Source: Phallusia fumigata
Lineage: Eukaryota > Chordata > Ascidiacea > Phlebobranchia > Ascidiidae
Assembly (NCBI GenBank): GCA_008931825.1
Contig: QXVZ01032406.1
Span: 20,983-84,982, forward strand
Reading direction: 5' to 3'
Length of the DNA: 64,000 bases
Positions 12,101-23,300 of the stretch are shown here, one piece after another. The notes under the pieces are model-generated. The model searched no databases. It worked only from the letters and a program-made list of their open reading frames with translations, and had not been told where the DNA came from. The position numbers were made by a program, and so were the translations under genes. Numbering within the stretch: the first letter of the stretch is position 1; each line of letters opens with the position of its first letter.

Positions 12101-15100
12101 TGGACAGAAAATAAATGCACAAAAATACGTTGTGTGCATATTTTTCCATGTTATACATTTGGCCAATTTGCTTGATGTACAACAAGAATCCAAGAACCAA
12201 GATTTTGGCTCGTTTTTGTCAAGAGTGTTGCCTTTAAAATATATTCTGCTTCTATTTGACATGACAAGATCTTTGTTCTGACAAATCCCACTGCATGGAG
12301 ATTTAAATGTTTACGTGATGAATTTTATAAAATGTGTTTTAGACATTGATGACTGTTTGGAGGATTCATGTTTGAACAATGGGGTTTGTGTTGATGAATT
12401 ATTTGACTTCACATGTCTTTGCACTCCTGGCTATACTGGAAAGGATTGTTCCAGTGGTGAGTAACATAATCAGTTTGTGAATCTAGCCTGTGTTATAAAT
12501 TTAAAACAGGAAAATACAAGTAGTTTTTATGAAATTTTATTTTGATGGTTTGTAATTTTCTTTTATGTAATTGTTTGTACCTCGCAGAGCTGACACCAGG
12601 AGGAGTTGATTTCCTTGCTGATGAACTTGTACTAAACTGCAGCTTAGACCGTTTGACTGCAAGGTTAGAATATTAAAGTTTTGCTAAAACCTTAGCAACT
12701 TATTTGTTAAACACTATTGTAAAATATTTGTTGTTTCAATGAATTTATAAAATGCAAACATAATTTCGGTGTAGTAACTCCTCTATGTACTAGGAATGAC
12801 AAAACTAATTTTAATGTCTGCAAACCTGATAAAAAATTATGTATAAATCAACAAACAGCTTCTCAGTGCTAACACCCTCCGATGTGAGCCCCCGCCACAT
12901 ACTGCCTTATAATTACAGTGTAGCTGCAGCGCGTGCAATCTTGATCCACCAATTGTATTGCGCCTCATAATGTCTCACTGTTGCGCAGCTATTTCCGGCT
13001 TGGAGATTGTTTTAGTGCAATTGTGTCACTACGATTTCTTTCAGCAAGTGAAATAAACTCAAATCAACTAGGATTTTTTGGCAAAAGATTGTGGTTTTTT
13101 TTCCTTAATTTTCAGCCTTAGTGGAGATTACGTCACCAGTTTGAACTTTGGTGAAGTGGATGGATTGGTGATGCTTGGTCCACATGGCTCAACACTAGAT
13201 GGATGTCAATCAACTTTTGACATGGACCAAAATATGTATAACTTTGATTTTTCTGAAGAATTTGCTCAATGTTCAGCATCACAAAAGGTCAACTCAAATT
13301 TTGCAAACTGTATAAAATCATGGTTTGGGGATATATTTCTATGCAACAAAGCAAATTGTGTTTTATTGTTTTACTCAAACTAGATCAAATTTTTTTTACA
13401 CCACTGACATAAGAAATTTGTTTTACAACAGTTTGTTGTGTGTACAATTTCGTTCAGGGAACTTAACTAACAATCTAACTGACATGCAAATTTAACTTTT
13501 TGTGTCGGTTGGGTGTTAATTAAATGCTACTGGTTTTATGAATCATGTGCTCTAACTTGTAACTTTTAGGGAAATTTATTGTGTGGAATAATTGTAAGTT
13601 TTATATTTCACAGGAAATCAGTGCAATGTATGTTGTTGTCGACTACATCATGGCTCCACAATACAAAACAATTGCAGTAATGGAAAAATGCAACAATAAA
13701 ATTCTTCGTTTCGATTGCACCTACAAACGACCCAATATCACAGATACAATGTTGAGTCAATGTAGCAGTTGCTTAAAATAAGCTTGACATTTCACCAGTT
13801 ACTTACACTTGTTTGAACTATTTTGTCCTTCCGTCATAGTGTGTATAAATTATTTGCCTGTGTCATCTGAGCATTGCTGAAAGTACACAAAAGAAATCAA
13901 ATTTTTTCTGTGAAAATTCATTTGCTCCAAAGCACTGATGCAAATATGTTCAGATCATTTAGCAATTTCGCTAAAACGTAAAACAATTTAAACAGAATAC
14001 CAAAGTTTTATCAAATGTTTCTGTGGTTATTTATTACAAAGTGCTTAGTGTCGATAATTTTTAGATTGCTTTGCAAGAGCTGAAGTATTCGCTAATCAAC
14101 AAATGTTTTTTATAAATTGGAGATATCTTAATGTTTTTCAGTGTGACGAAATTTTTTGCTGGAAAAGTGGAAGGCCACCTCTCGCTTTCCATCAGTCGAT
14201 ATGAAAGCGTATTGTTTGGAGTGAAACAAAGCACCTATGACATCACAATTGGTGAAAGGGTGTTTATCGGTGTAACACTAAATCTGCGCAACAGTAATTT
14301 GTTGTTGCTGCAAGTAAGTTTTTCCAAATATTTATCCAGAAACATGTTTAAAAATATTTTAGCAATTACCACATTTTTGTGATAATTTTTCTCTTTAAGG
14401 GTCTAAGTTGTTGGATTTCTCAAGAAGAATACTATGAAGGAATGGACAGCGCAAATTTTTATTACATACTCGAAAATGGGTGAGATTGGCAACTACGTTT
14501 ACCGAGTGTGGTCCAGTTTTTATGCAATCTTCACTGAAAGTTTGTGTACATTTTGTTAATCACATTGGAAATACCAAGCACTGAATTGTTTCAAAAGTTT
14601 TCAAATGAATCTATTTTTACTTTTTGTGTAGATGTCCAGTTGATGACCCAGAGCTTGGTTCAGGGGCAAATTTGGTTTATGAAAGCCACGAATCGAAACA
14701 CGTCAGATTCTCATTTCTACCATTTCTATGGAGTCATTCACAACTTATCGAACAATCCCTGTGGGTCACTTGCTCAGTGAAAGCTTGCTTGTCAGAGGGG
14801 AACACTGCTTGTGGAAGGGTACAATTTTTGTTATCGTTTTGTAAAATTTGTGTGGCTAAATTGAGTAAGAGGCAATGAGGCAATGCCTGCTCATTCCCAT
14901 CAAAACTTGGTCATGTGTTATTGCAAACATCTTTGACAACTACTATTTCTAAATACAAACCATTTCAGTTTTGAACATACTATCTTAAGCATTGAAAATT
15001 GTGGTTCTGCAAAATCAATGTTGATGTGTTCCACTCATAAGAAATTGAGAAACTAAGTAGAACATGCCGTAAGCTTCTTTATTTCCTTTGCAACATATTT

Positions 15101-15752
15101 TGTGCAGCAGGATTGCAATGCTAGTAAGAAACGGCGGTCGATTCATGAGGAAAAAAACCCAGGAGGAATTATCGCTTTGGAGCGACTCATTGTTAGGGGG
15201 CAAACCAGTTGTCCATTGGTGAGATTTGCTCGCAAACCAGAATCTTTAATCTAAAAAACTTCTGCTCTTAAGGAATTTTTACAATTTAATATTGCATGCC
15301 TAAATTTGAGTAATTCTAGATGTTGTTTTAATGTAATTTATTGTCATTGGATGTTTAAAAAACTTTGAAGTTGTAACTTACCTCTAACCAACATAAAATT
15401 GTTGTTAGGACAATCCATGCAGTCATCTGTGTGTGACAGAGAGAGGTGGGGAATTAATATGCAGTTGTCCACAGAACATGTACTTGATGGCCGACCAAAA
15501 GACCTGTGCAGGTGGGAAGTGTTCAAATAATGGTGGTTGTTTCAGCGTCACTAGCAACGATCGTACATTGCCATTTTATTGGTTGAAATGGTTGTTGCAG
15601 ATGTGGGAGGGAGTCAATGGATGTTGATTTACATGTGGCCCGTCCAACTCTTCACCTGCATTACAACCATCTTGCTGTGGTTCGTCTTCCTTGCCGGTGT
15701 CTTGCACGCCCTCAAGCGGCGGAGTCAGACCAGTCCACGTATTGTCGGCTGA
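9184..15752 (+). CDS. Single-pass membrane protein: three C-type lectin domains, EGF, ZP module, EGF, TM
   Basis: The predicted cell-surface or cleavable extracellular protein is about 827 residues. Exons: 9184-9235, 9871-10032, 10213-10437, 10572-10736, 10949-11134, 11414-11581, 11835-12050, 12343-12456, 12588-12663, 13116-13287, 13614-about 13755, 14123 or 14142-14313, 14400-14479, 14632-14818, 15108-15218, 15409-15511 and 15601-15752. The signal peptide is MLGQWLLLLCLCQSATA. The lectin and first EGF modules are each bounded by phase-1 introns, the classic shuffling phase. All junctions are in phase, but the one between 13755 and the next exon has two possible acceptors. ZP modules polymerise into extracellular matrices, and C-type lectins bind glycans or proteins. 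A surface or egg/tunic coat or immune role is inference. I do not recognise a named orthologue. The stop TGA is at 15750-15752. Confidence 0.85.
9871..12050 (+). CDS. Three tandem C-type lectin-like domains, two exons each
   Basis: CTLD1 is encoded by 9871-10032 plus 10213-10437 (WLGL, WSDG, VPN, C, GFICQ). CTLD2 is encoded by 10572-10736 plus 10949-11134 (YAEAIEEC, WIGLSD, WADG, GGFICQ). CTLD3 is encoded by 11414-11581 plus 11835-12050 (AEAKCECAKRKASLVSI, WIGLENF, SGFICE). Each domain shows the WIGL core and the terminal Cys with GFIC. None shows a standard EPN or QPD sugar-binding triplet, and the WND strand is altered (LWKSDMC, EWNVTSC). Ordinary calcium-dependent sugar binding is therefore doubtful. 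All six exons start and end in phase 1, consistent with duplication of a two-exon unit. Confidence 0.87.
12343..12456 (+). CDS. Calcium-binding-type EGF exon
   Basis: This one-exon module starts DIDDCLEDSCLNNGVC and ends CLCTPGYTGKDC. It has six Cys in EGF spacing and the D-I-D-D start typical of cbEGF. It lies between the lectin domains and the ZP module, with phase-1 borders on both sides. Confidence 0.87.
12588..15218 (+). CDS. ZP (zona pellucida) module, ZP-N and ZP-C, ending in a furin-type site
   Basis: ZP-N spans 12588-12663, 13116-13287 and 13614-about 13755. Its Cys lie in LNCSL, DGCQS, FAQCS and RFDCTYKRP, matching the four ZP-N cysteines. ZP-C spans 14142-14313, 14400-14479 and 14632-14818, with YYILENGCPVDD and FSFLPFLW followed by the CSVKAC...C pattern. 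Exon 15108-15218 adds a final Cys and the dibasic stretch KKRRS, where ZP proteins are usually cut before polymerising. The junction after 13755 is uncertain: acceptor 14123 keeps phase, while 14142 has the better pyrimidine tract but is one phase off. Confidence 0.83.
15409..15752 (+). CDS. Second EGF-like domain, transmembrane helix and short cytoplasmic tail
   Basis: Exon 15409-15511 encodes an EGF of LDLR type (NPCSHLC, CSCPQ, KTC). A short 89-nt intron leads to the last exon, 15601-15752, encoding LFTCITTILLWFVFLAGVL, a clear TM helix. It is followed by a basic stop-transfer sequence (KRRSQ) and a tail of only a dozen or so residues. Reading on through 15511 without splicing gives a short Cys-containing end (stop at 15625-15627) and no TM, so the spliced form is preferred; both forms could exist. 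Confidence 0.78.
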
Positions 15753-16160
15753 ACTGGATTTCCCAACACGGTCCGAACACGGTCCGAATGCTCTTGGTAA
15801 TATTCTATACCTCTGTATTTGTTCTTCGCACGGTGGGCATTCCCCTTCTTGTCCGTTTATCACAACGTAATTTTTGCGTACCTTCGTTCAGCTTCCAGCA
15901 TAGATCTAGATCTATATACTTCTGTAGTCCCCTTCCTGATGTCCCAGCCATGTGTTTATGTCGCTTGAAGCAATCCTGCTATTATTCAACAATCAACAAC
16001 TTTGCTATTCTGTTTCAATGATACTTGTGCCGGCCTGATTTTCCCGATTACTTTGTTAGTTTAAAACTTGTCGTTAATGATTTGTGGCGCCCAAATATAT
16101 ACGGAAGGATATTGACTAATTTAGAACATCGAATAAAGCCGCATAATGACATGATTGTTT
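15753..16160 (+). other. 3' UTR of the CTLD/ZP gene
   Basis: This is noncoding sequence after the TGA. ORFs in other frames here are shadows of the TM exon running into the UTR. It ends just after an AATAAA signal. Confidence 0.55.
16132..16137 (+). terminator. AATAAA polyadenylation signal
   Basis: A perfect AATAAA about 380 nt after the stop codon of the CTLD/ZP gene. It is the best candidate for that gene's 3' end. Confidence 0.5.
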
Positions 16161-16346
16161 ACGTCATATAAGTGCGATAATGACTCTAACAACTTCAACA
16201 AGATTTAAGAGTCCTTGTGCCCCCCTCCGTCGCCTAGCAACCCGCCGAAATGTGAATGGTTGTTGGTCCTCAGCTGGGCAGAAACAGATTTAAATTTTAT
16301 CATAGTTTAAATGTTTAGATGAACAATTAACGGCTTAGAAAGGTCT

Positions 16347-16443
16347 CAATAAGAAGATACAAGTCAGTACTTGTGTCTAAAACTTTTGCGTTTCCAAATG
16401 ACAGAGGATATTTTTTACACAAGTACTGGCTTGTGTCTCATTG
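16347..16443. repeat. Hairpin MITE, copy 1
   Basis: The left arm CAATAAGAAGATACAAG...CAGTACTTGTGT is matched by the reverse complement of the right arm (ACACAAGTACTGGCTTGTG...CATTG), leaving a loop of about 40 nt. Related copies lie at 31289-31433 and, weaker, 46285-46363. Confidence 0.6.
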
Positions 16444-16473
16444 AAATGTTTTGGTTTCATTGCGAACTCTCTT

Positions 16474-16668
16474 CTAATGTTTGCGTTTTGTGAGCCTGAT
16501 TTGAGTGCCTGAATAGCTGACTTTGTTTCGCTTAAAGACCAAAGTCATAAAAACAAATGTACCTGAAAGGAAAACAAAAAATGCCGCTATTGTAACTGAC
16601 ATCGGTGGAAAAGTAGAGCGAAGTAGAAATTGCACAGAGAGGCAGCAGTTGCTAGGCTTAAGCTTCAT
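16474..16668 (-). CDS. Possible small single-pass membrane protein (64 aa), weak
   Basis: This is an open frame on the minus strand with a central hydrophobic stretch (VTIAAFFVFLSGTFVFMTLV), a basic tail (KRNK, TKRKH) and a stop at 16474. The ATG follows a possible acceptor (ttaatcag). It is not recognised as a known family. The TM-plus-basic pattern resembles small integral membrane proteins, but chance AT-rich hydrophobicity is equally possible. It lies between the CTLD/ZP gene and ADGRV1. Confidence 0.2.
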   Translation of the reverse strand: MKLKPSNCCLSVQFLLRSTFPPMSVTIAAFFVFLSGTFVFMTLVFKRNKVSYSGTQIRLTKRKH

Positions 16669-17321
16669 CTGATTAATTTTTGATGATGTTCATGCGAATT
16701 TCCCCGCACCTGTGCTCTGTAAGCTGATCGAATATGGATGTCGCTTCTTGCCCGACCTCGAACCTTTTTTGGAAGAAGTTAGTTTGGCTTCACAGCAAAA
16801 TTAAGTTCAGGCACGGATGCAAGTGCATGTGAAACTTAGAAACCTGGCCGATTGTAAATTAGCCTGGAATTTATATTTGGGACATTTTGTTAGTGTGAAG
16901 TCAAGTTTGTGTTTGTGCAAAAGTGATTAAATACTTTCAAACGTTTGAGCGATTTACGCGAGTTTCCCAATGAGCTTTGTCTGTTGAATTGTTTGGGTGT
17001 TGTTTGAGAGATAATTGAGTAATTTGAGACTTGAATTTCGATTCCCATAATCGTGGATTTTAAATTTGTTGACCTATAGTTGACTTTGCAAGCTTGGTTT
17101 GTTACCAAAATGGCAAATAAATGTTAGGCAAAGTTATTTATGTTTGGAAATTACTGTTCGCAAACTTTTATTGACCTATCGTTGCTCTGGAAAACGCCGT
17201 GCCTTTGAGGATTTGACACTCGAAATAATATTTTTCTGTTCGCTTTTATAAGGAATGCCATTTTTTTGGTGACAATAATCAGCTTGCAATAAACTTGCAA
17301 AATCGTTTCTTCTTCGGAGAA
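16669..17321. promoter_or_regulatory. Upstream region of ADGRV1
   Basis: No gene is recognised apart from the weak ORF just to the left. A TTTATAAGG motif at 17245-17253 lies about 70 nt before the start codon and could be a TATA box. Spliced-leader trans-splicing, common in ascidians, would hide the real promoter, so this is tentative. Confidence 0.3.
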
Positions 17322-20300
17322 ATGCGTCAACAATACTGCTTTGTGACGTTTTTTCTCCTGTTTGGGGTTATTCGAGGTCAGTCGGTCCATTTTGCTCAGA
17401 GGGACTACGGAAATTTGAACGAAACAAATAATGGATTTGTTACCTTGGCTGTCGAAAAGATTGGAGTTATAACGGAACCATTTAGTGTAATTATCGAGGT
17501 AAGTTTTGTGCACTGGTATTATTTCTTATTTTCCTGGTTGAACAAGGGGCTGTATAATATTTAGCACTCCATTTGTCCGATGTGAACATAGCTAAGCAAC
17601 GCAAATACCATTTAACTAAAAATAGATAAGTGGGCTGATAATAGACATTTCTCGCTGTATTTAAAAGATTAACGACGTGTTCAAGCCCTTTGTTCCGTTG
17701 CCTCGTTTTAATCTCGAGCCTCATCTGTCCTGTGGTTGCCTTATTGTTTCATTGGACAGCCTCCACATTTTTATTTGCATATTTCTGGCTTCAATTTTAA
17801 AACTCGAATTTTGTTGCTACTGCTACTTTTTGAATTTTAAATTAAACGACAAATGAAATAATATGAACTGTCTACTTTTTTGCAAAATAAACGCCAACTT
17901 AAAAAGAGTAATTTGCAAATGATTTCTATTGAAAAAACAAATGACGCCAATTGCCGTGATAATGGCGCGCAAACTTTACCAGGGTCGTTTGCTCAAAATT
18001 ATCGTGAAATTTATTTCGACAAAAATGTGGCAACATTATTGTCGAAATAATAATCGCAACTTTTCCTCGATGCCGAAAATCTTGTCGAACAAAAGATTAC
18101 CGAGTCGTACATGCTTTGATTTTATTTTATTTAAATGCATGAGCTGTGCTTTTGCAATTTCGACACACAAACTCGCAAGCACCACAATTATTTATGTGTG
18201 TTATAACCAATGTTATGACATCGTAGGTGGATGCAGCGGATGATTTTTCCAGCAACGCCTGGACGCTTTTCTTTCCAGCAACAACAAATCATTCTGACAC
18301 ACGAGTTGTTGATGTTGCTGTTTACAATGATGATTTGCCTGAAAATGATGAAACGTTTGTGTGAGTTGGTGTTCTTAATCGATTAAAATTTGTTTTTGGT
18401 CGGTCAGTACACTTGTCTTTGTTACAAAACTAATAATAGTTTATTGAATAAATTGAAACAGATTATGTGGAAATGCTTTAGATACAAGTTTCTGTAATTC
18501 CAAGTCATTTCTTGTGGCACGACTAAGGTCAAGTTGATACCTCAAGCCAATAAAACAAAAAAGGCTACTGTGAAATATGACACATTTTTTCAGTTTCACA
18601 TTGCGATCAACCAGCAGTTTAGTATCAGTTGATGAACCATCACAAACTCGTGTGACCATCCCAGCTAATGATGACCCACATGGAATCGTTGGTCTTGTTT
18701 CTGTAAGGAGCCTTCCATTATTACATTAAATTCAAAACCCTTTTTAGAACATTAACTCAAAAGGCTTTGTTTTGGGGTTAGGTTGTTGTTATTTTTAAGT
18801 GTTGTGTTTAAATGAAAACCCGCAGTTGGCCAAGTGAACAGCTGTCGGTTTAAGCCTGGCATCATTGCTAGTTTGCATTTTGAAAAATTTTGTAAATATT
18901 TATTGCACAATGTATAATATGCAACAAACTTTTGTGTCAGACATCAACAGTAAAAGTTGATGAGGAACCTGGTGTCAATGGCACGATCACAATTTCCCTT
19001 ACACGTCAGCGTGGAAGTTTCGGCGATGTTTCAGTGACTTACTTAATAACTCGGTTGATTTCTGGTGATCAAGATTTCAGGGTAAATATAAGTTCTTGAC
19101 AAGTCTTATCAAATCCAATGTATTAAAAGTCCAATTGATTACTGATTTGCATTTTTAAAATATAGCAACTAGATTTTGTGGCTTTTTATGTTTTACCTTC
19201 TAAAAAACAAATCCTGATGTATTGAAAATGATGTGTTGTTAATTTCATAAAAATCTAAATGAAAAAAACCTTTAGTGTTGAAAGTTTGCTGTCAACTTGT
19301 CTCATTATCAGGAAAAAAGTTTTGAAAAATCACACTTGTTTGCTTTATTTCAGAATTTGTCGGTGGACAATGATTTGTTTCCAGCTGTTGGTGAAATTAT
19401 ATTTGATGACGGAGAAAATAAGAAGGATTTAACAATATTCATTAATGATGACAAGGTTTAAAAAATTATATCTATGTTTTTCAATATTGATCAAATCTTT
19501 CTCAAACAAAAACAGGTTCCAGAAAATGAAGAGGAATTTGAACTGAGTCTAACTGAAGGTAGAAATGGTTTGGAAGTAAATGAAACTTCTAACAAAGTGA
19601 AAATTGTAGTCCATGGGAATGACAGCCCACTAAGGTATGAAACTAAGATTTTGTTTTTTTACAACAAATGCATGGACTTACAGACAAATGAAAAAAACTT
19701 ATTTTCCTTTTTCCTTTCAATCTTCAGACTTCTTAACTTTTTTTTCATATTTTTTTGCAGTTCTGATGTTTGCACCAGTTTTTGTAGTATGTTATAAATG
19801 ATAAAGAAATGGTCAAAATGTTAACAACTGTATTATGGCCATTACTCACTTTTACCAGATAAAAATGAGTCTTTGACCAGACCAATCAAATCCCTTCTAG
19901 ATTTTCGCAGAAGATTTACCACGTTGATGAAAGTTCCAGATTTGTTACAGTCACAGTTTTGCGTGGGCTGGATGAGAGAGGGCAGCAGAGAGTTGGACCG
20001 GACAACAGTGTCGTAAGTTAAATTACATAAAAAGTTTGGTTGGTTGAGACTGATTAATAAAGCTATCTTTTTCAAATCATGGTTCTTTCACCAAAGCGGA
20101 TATATTTTGCGTTTACCCCTACGACTGCTGCTTAACCACAGGTGTCTGTTGATTACGAAGTTGTTAGTAACACAGCGACATCCGGTGTAGACTATATTGT
20201 GGCGGAAACGAAGATTGTAAGGTTTGAGAATGGCCACCATCAATCCACACTTCAAGTATGTTAAAAACTTGTCACTGAGTTTTGTTTCATCCTCGATTTT

Positions 20301-23300
20301 GATGCAATATTTTTTCATTCTCTTTGATTTTTCAAAGTTGATAACATTAGTTTGGATCAACCAGTTGCATTGCTGTCATTCCTCAGAAATTTAATCAGAG
20401 TGTGTCAAATATTAATTTCAAATTTAAAAATCACCAAAGGTTAAGTTTTACTGTTTCCCCTTTGATTCTGCATCATCATCTGTAAGCTGTGATAGATTCT
20501 AGTTTGTAATTCTGAAAATCTTTACTTCATCAAACTCACTCAGATTTTTCTTGTTGACGACGGTGAACCCGAGTTGGCAGAAAACTTTACTGTTCATCTT
20601 CTTGACAACACAATCAATGGTGATGCAATAGTTGCTCATCCCATGTCATGCACCGTTGTCATAGAAATGAATGACAAAGCAAACGGCGTTGTGGCCATTG
20701 ATTTCAGCAAAGCTCAACACGACATTGGGAGCGAGGGGGAACGGGCTTTTGTGTTTGACGAAGATCAAAATGAAAGGCAAGTTGTCATAAGCAACAAAAG
20801 CTTGAATTGCTAAAATGCAAAAAGCGAGATAGTTTATTGCTGTGTATCATAAATCACTTGGAACTAACAAAAGTTGGAAATAGGAAAAGAGTTGAATTAA
20901 AAAGCTGTGGCAATTGAAAAAAACTATTTTTTTAGATGTGTTAACAGAGTTGATGGCAAAATGTTACTACTTTTATACCTTGCTGTGCTTTGCTTGCAAC
21001 TAAACCAGGTTTATTACAACAGGTTTACAGACATTGCGTTGGTCAGACACGGGGGAATGTTCCAACAGATTTCCATAGATTGGATGCTTGCATGTAACTT
21101 CACCAATGATATCATCGATGACATCACACCTTTAGCTGGAACAGTTAATTTAAATGCAAATGAAACAGTGTCATTGATTGAGTTTCAAGTGAGCCAAGAT
21201 GAAACACCAATGGAAGCACATTCCTGTCTCTTTAGGTGAATACAAATGTTATCAAAATGTTAATACCATGTCGTAGAAATACTCAACACCTTAATCCAGG
21301 TTAAAGTAGATTTACATTTAAATGGATACGCTATTATGTTATATGGATGTTCTTGGATTCCACTGGTACTTTAATGTTTTTTAGTTTGCTTCCATCCACT
21401 TTAAGTGGAGGTGCTGAACTCGATTTTCCGAATGAAGCTGTCGTGTTTCTGGCTGATACTGACGATGTTTACGGAATAGTGGAAATTGACAAAGCAAGGA
21501 GTATGATTTCTGTGGATGAGAATCGAAATTCAAGGTGCGGCAGATTTAGTGGCATTTTTTTATGTTCTGCATCACTTCCAACAACTTGCATGAGATTTTT
21601 TTTCCCTCATTTGTTTTGTAAATATTCTAAGAGCTTGCGGCAGATGTATAAAACTAGTTGTTAACATTTTTTAGGAAGTTGTCAATAGAAATCACACGAC
21701 TTGGAGGAAGAGTCGGTGAGGTGGAGGTTTCTTTCTCCTCCTCCTACATCCCCCAGGGTAAGGAGGAATCTATGCCGGGAATACTGGAGGAAAGCATCGG
21801 GAAGTTCATATTCCTGCATGGACAAGGTGATCACATCAAAATCTGTGTTTCATCACATCTTAATTTTTGCATAAAAAATACTCAAATGTAATTTATTCAA
21901 ACGTAATTGTTGCACAAATCAAAAAGTAAATGAGCTGTGTATACATTCAGAAGGCAACTAACCCTAACCCATACTTGCACATTGAATTTTTATGTTGAAA
22001 AGTGAACTTCGAAATATTTCTGTTTTGACAGAATCTCATCGAGTTGAGATGGTGATTGAAGAAGATGCTTTTCTTGAGCTTGGTTCACATTTCCTGTTTC
22101 AACTTAACAATGTTAAGTTGGTGAGGCCATAATTTCTTCCCAACATCACAAACTGCCAGTGAGTAAGTCATTCACCACATTCTGTTAATCTGTTAGATCG
22201 ATCGCGATCCCCTGATTCCCCCGAAGACCCCTCGAATCTCCATTGGAAACATCACATTACAAATCACATCCAGTCTTGCGAATGGTGAAGTTGGATTCAA
22301 AGATATTGAAGTTATTCGTGTTGGCGAACCAACGAGTGAAGATGGGCCGCTGACAGTCGACATCAAACTCCACAGAGAGGGTATGATGTCTATGTGAATG
22401 TTATTTTCTTGGTTTGCAAAATTAACATGTTTTCACTGTACAACCTAGTCTAGTAACCAAGGATTACCTGCATGAAACAGCAAAAAGTGCTGTGCAAAAA
22501 ATTAAATATTTAGGCAAACAGCGATCAGTGTTTTAAGTCCATGCAGATTAAGCACATCTATGTTTCTGTAGGTTTATCAGGTGAAGCCAATGTTGAGTTG
22601 TCATATCGAAGCATCGGCGATAAAAGGGCTGACGTAGAAACTGATTTCAACCTCGGACCGAACCAAGTGTTTATGGCTCCAGGGCAAAGTGAGGTTTCCA
22701 TAGAAATCACAATTCTACCTGATGACTTGCCTGAATTGGAGGAAATTATCACTGTTAGACTCGATAGGTTCGTTGTATAATATGCAAATCTTCACCCACA
22801 ACAAAAATACAACAGAGATTTATTTGTTTTGGTAAACCCAGCGTTTCTCCGAACAACCAGAAACTGAAAAGATCCTCAATTGAAAAACAAATAGTGATTG
22901 TTGAAAATGACAGTCCTGGGGGTGTTTTTGAATTTAATGGACAATCACAAGATCTTTATGTTATTGAGGTAGGGTTTTGCAGCATTGGATTATATGTATT
23001 ATAGCGTCCAACTATAATATGTTTTAAACTTGACAAAATGTAAACTTCAAAATAAAGTCAATAAATACAAGATCTCTTTTAGAGAACAGTCTCAAATGCA
23101 TAAGGAAAATATATATTTCGTCTAAATCGGCATCAGCAGTTCCTTACTTAAATGGAATATAAACACTAAATACTTTTTATCATAAAATATGAGTATTTTT
23201 TCTGTGAAAATATTTTTCATCAACCAATAGTAACTTTTCAGTGTGAAGATTTTGTTTGAAATTTGCATAAATTGTTTTACAGTGAAATGTTTTTGTAAAC

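Noticed and set aside
13570-13613. A 24-nt mini-exon (GNLLCGII) followed by a 20-nt intron in the ZP-N region
   Set aside because: A 20-nt intron is below any normal size, and the ZP-N cysteine pattern is already complete when exon 13116-13287 joins 13614 directly in phase 0.
15576-16021. Minus 95-residue and plus 134-residue frames
   Set aside because: They overlap the TM-encoding last exon and 3' UTR of the CTLD/ZP gene in other frames; no domain, no splice support.
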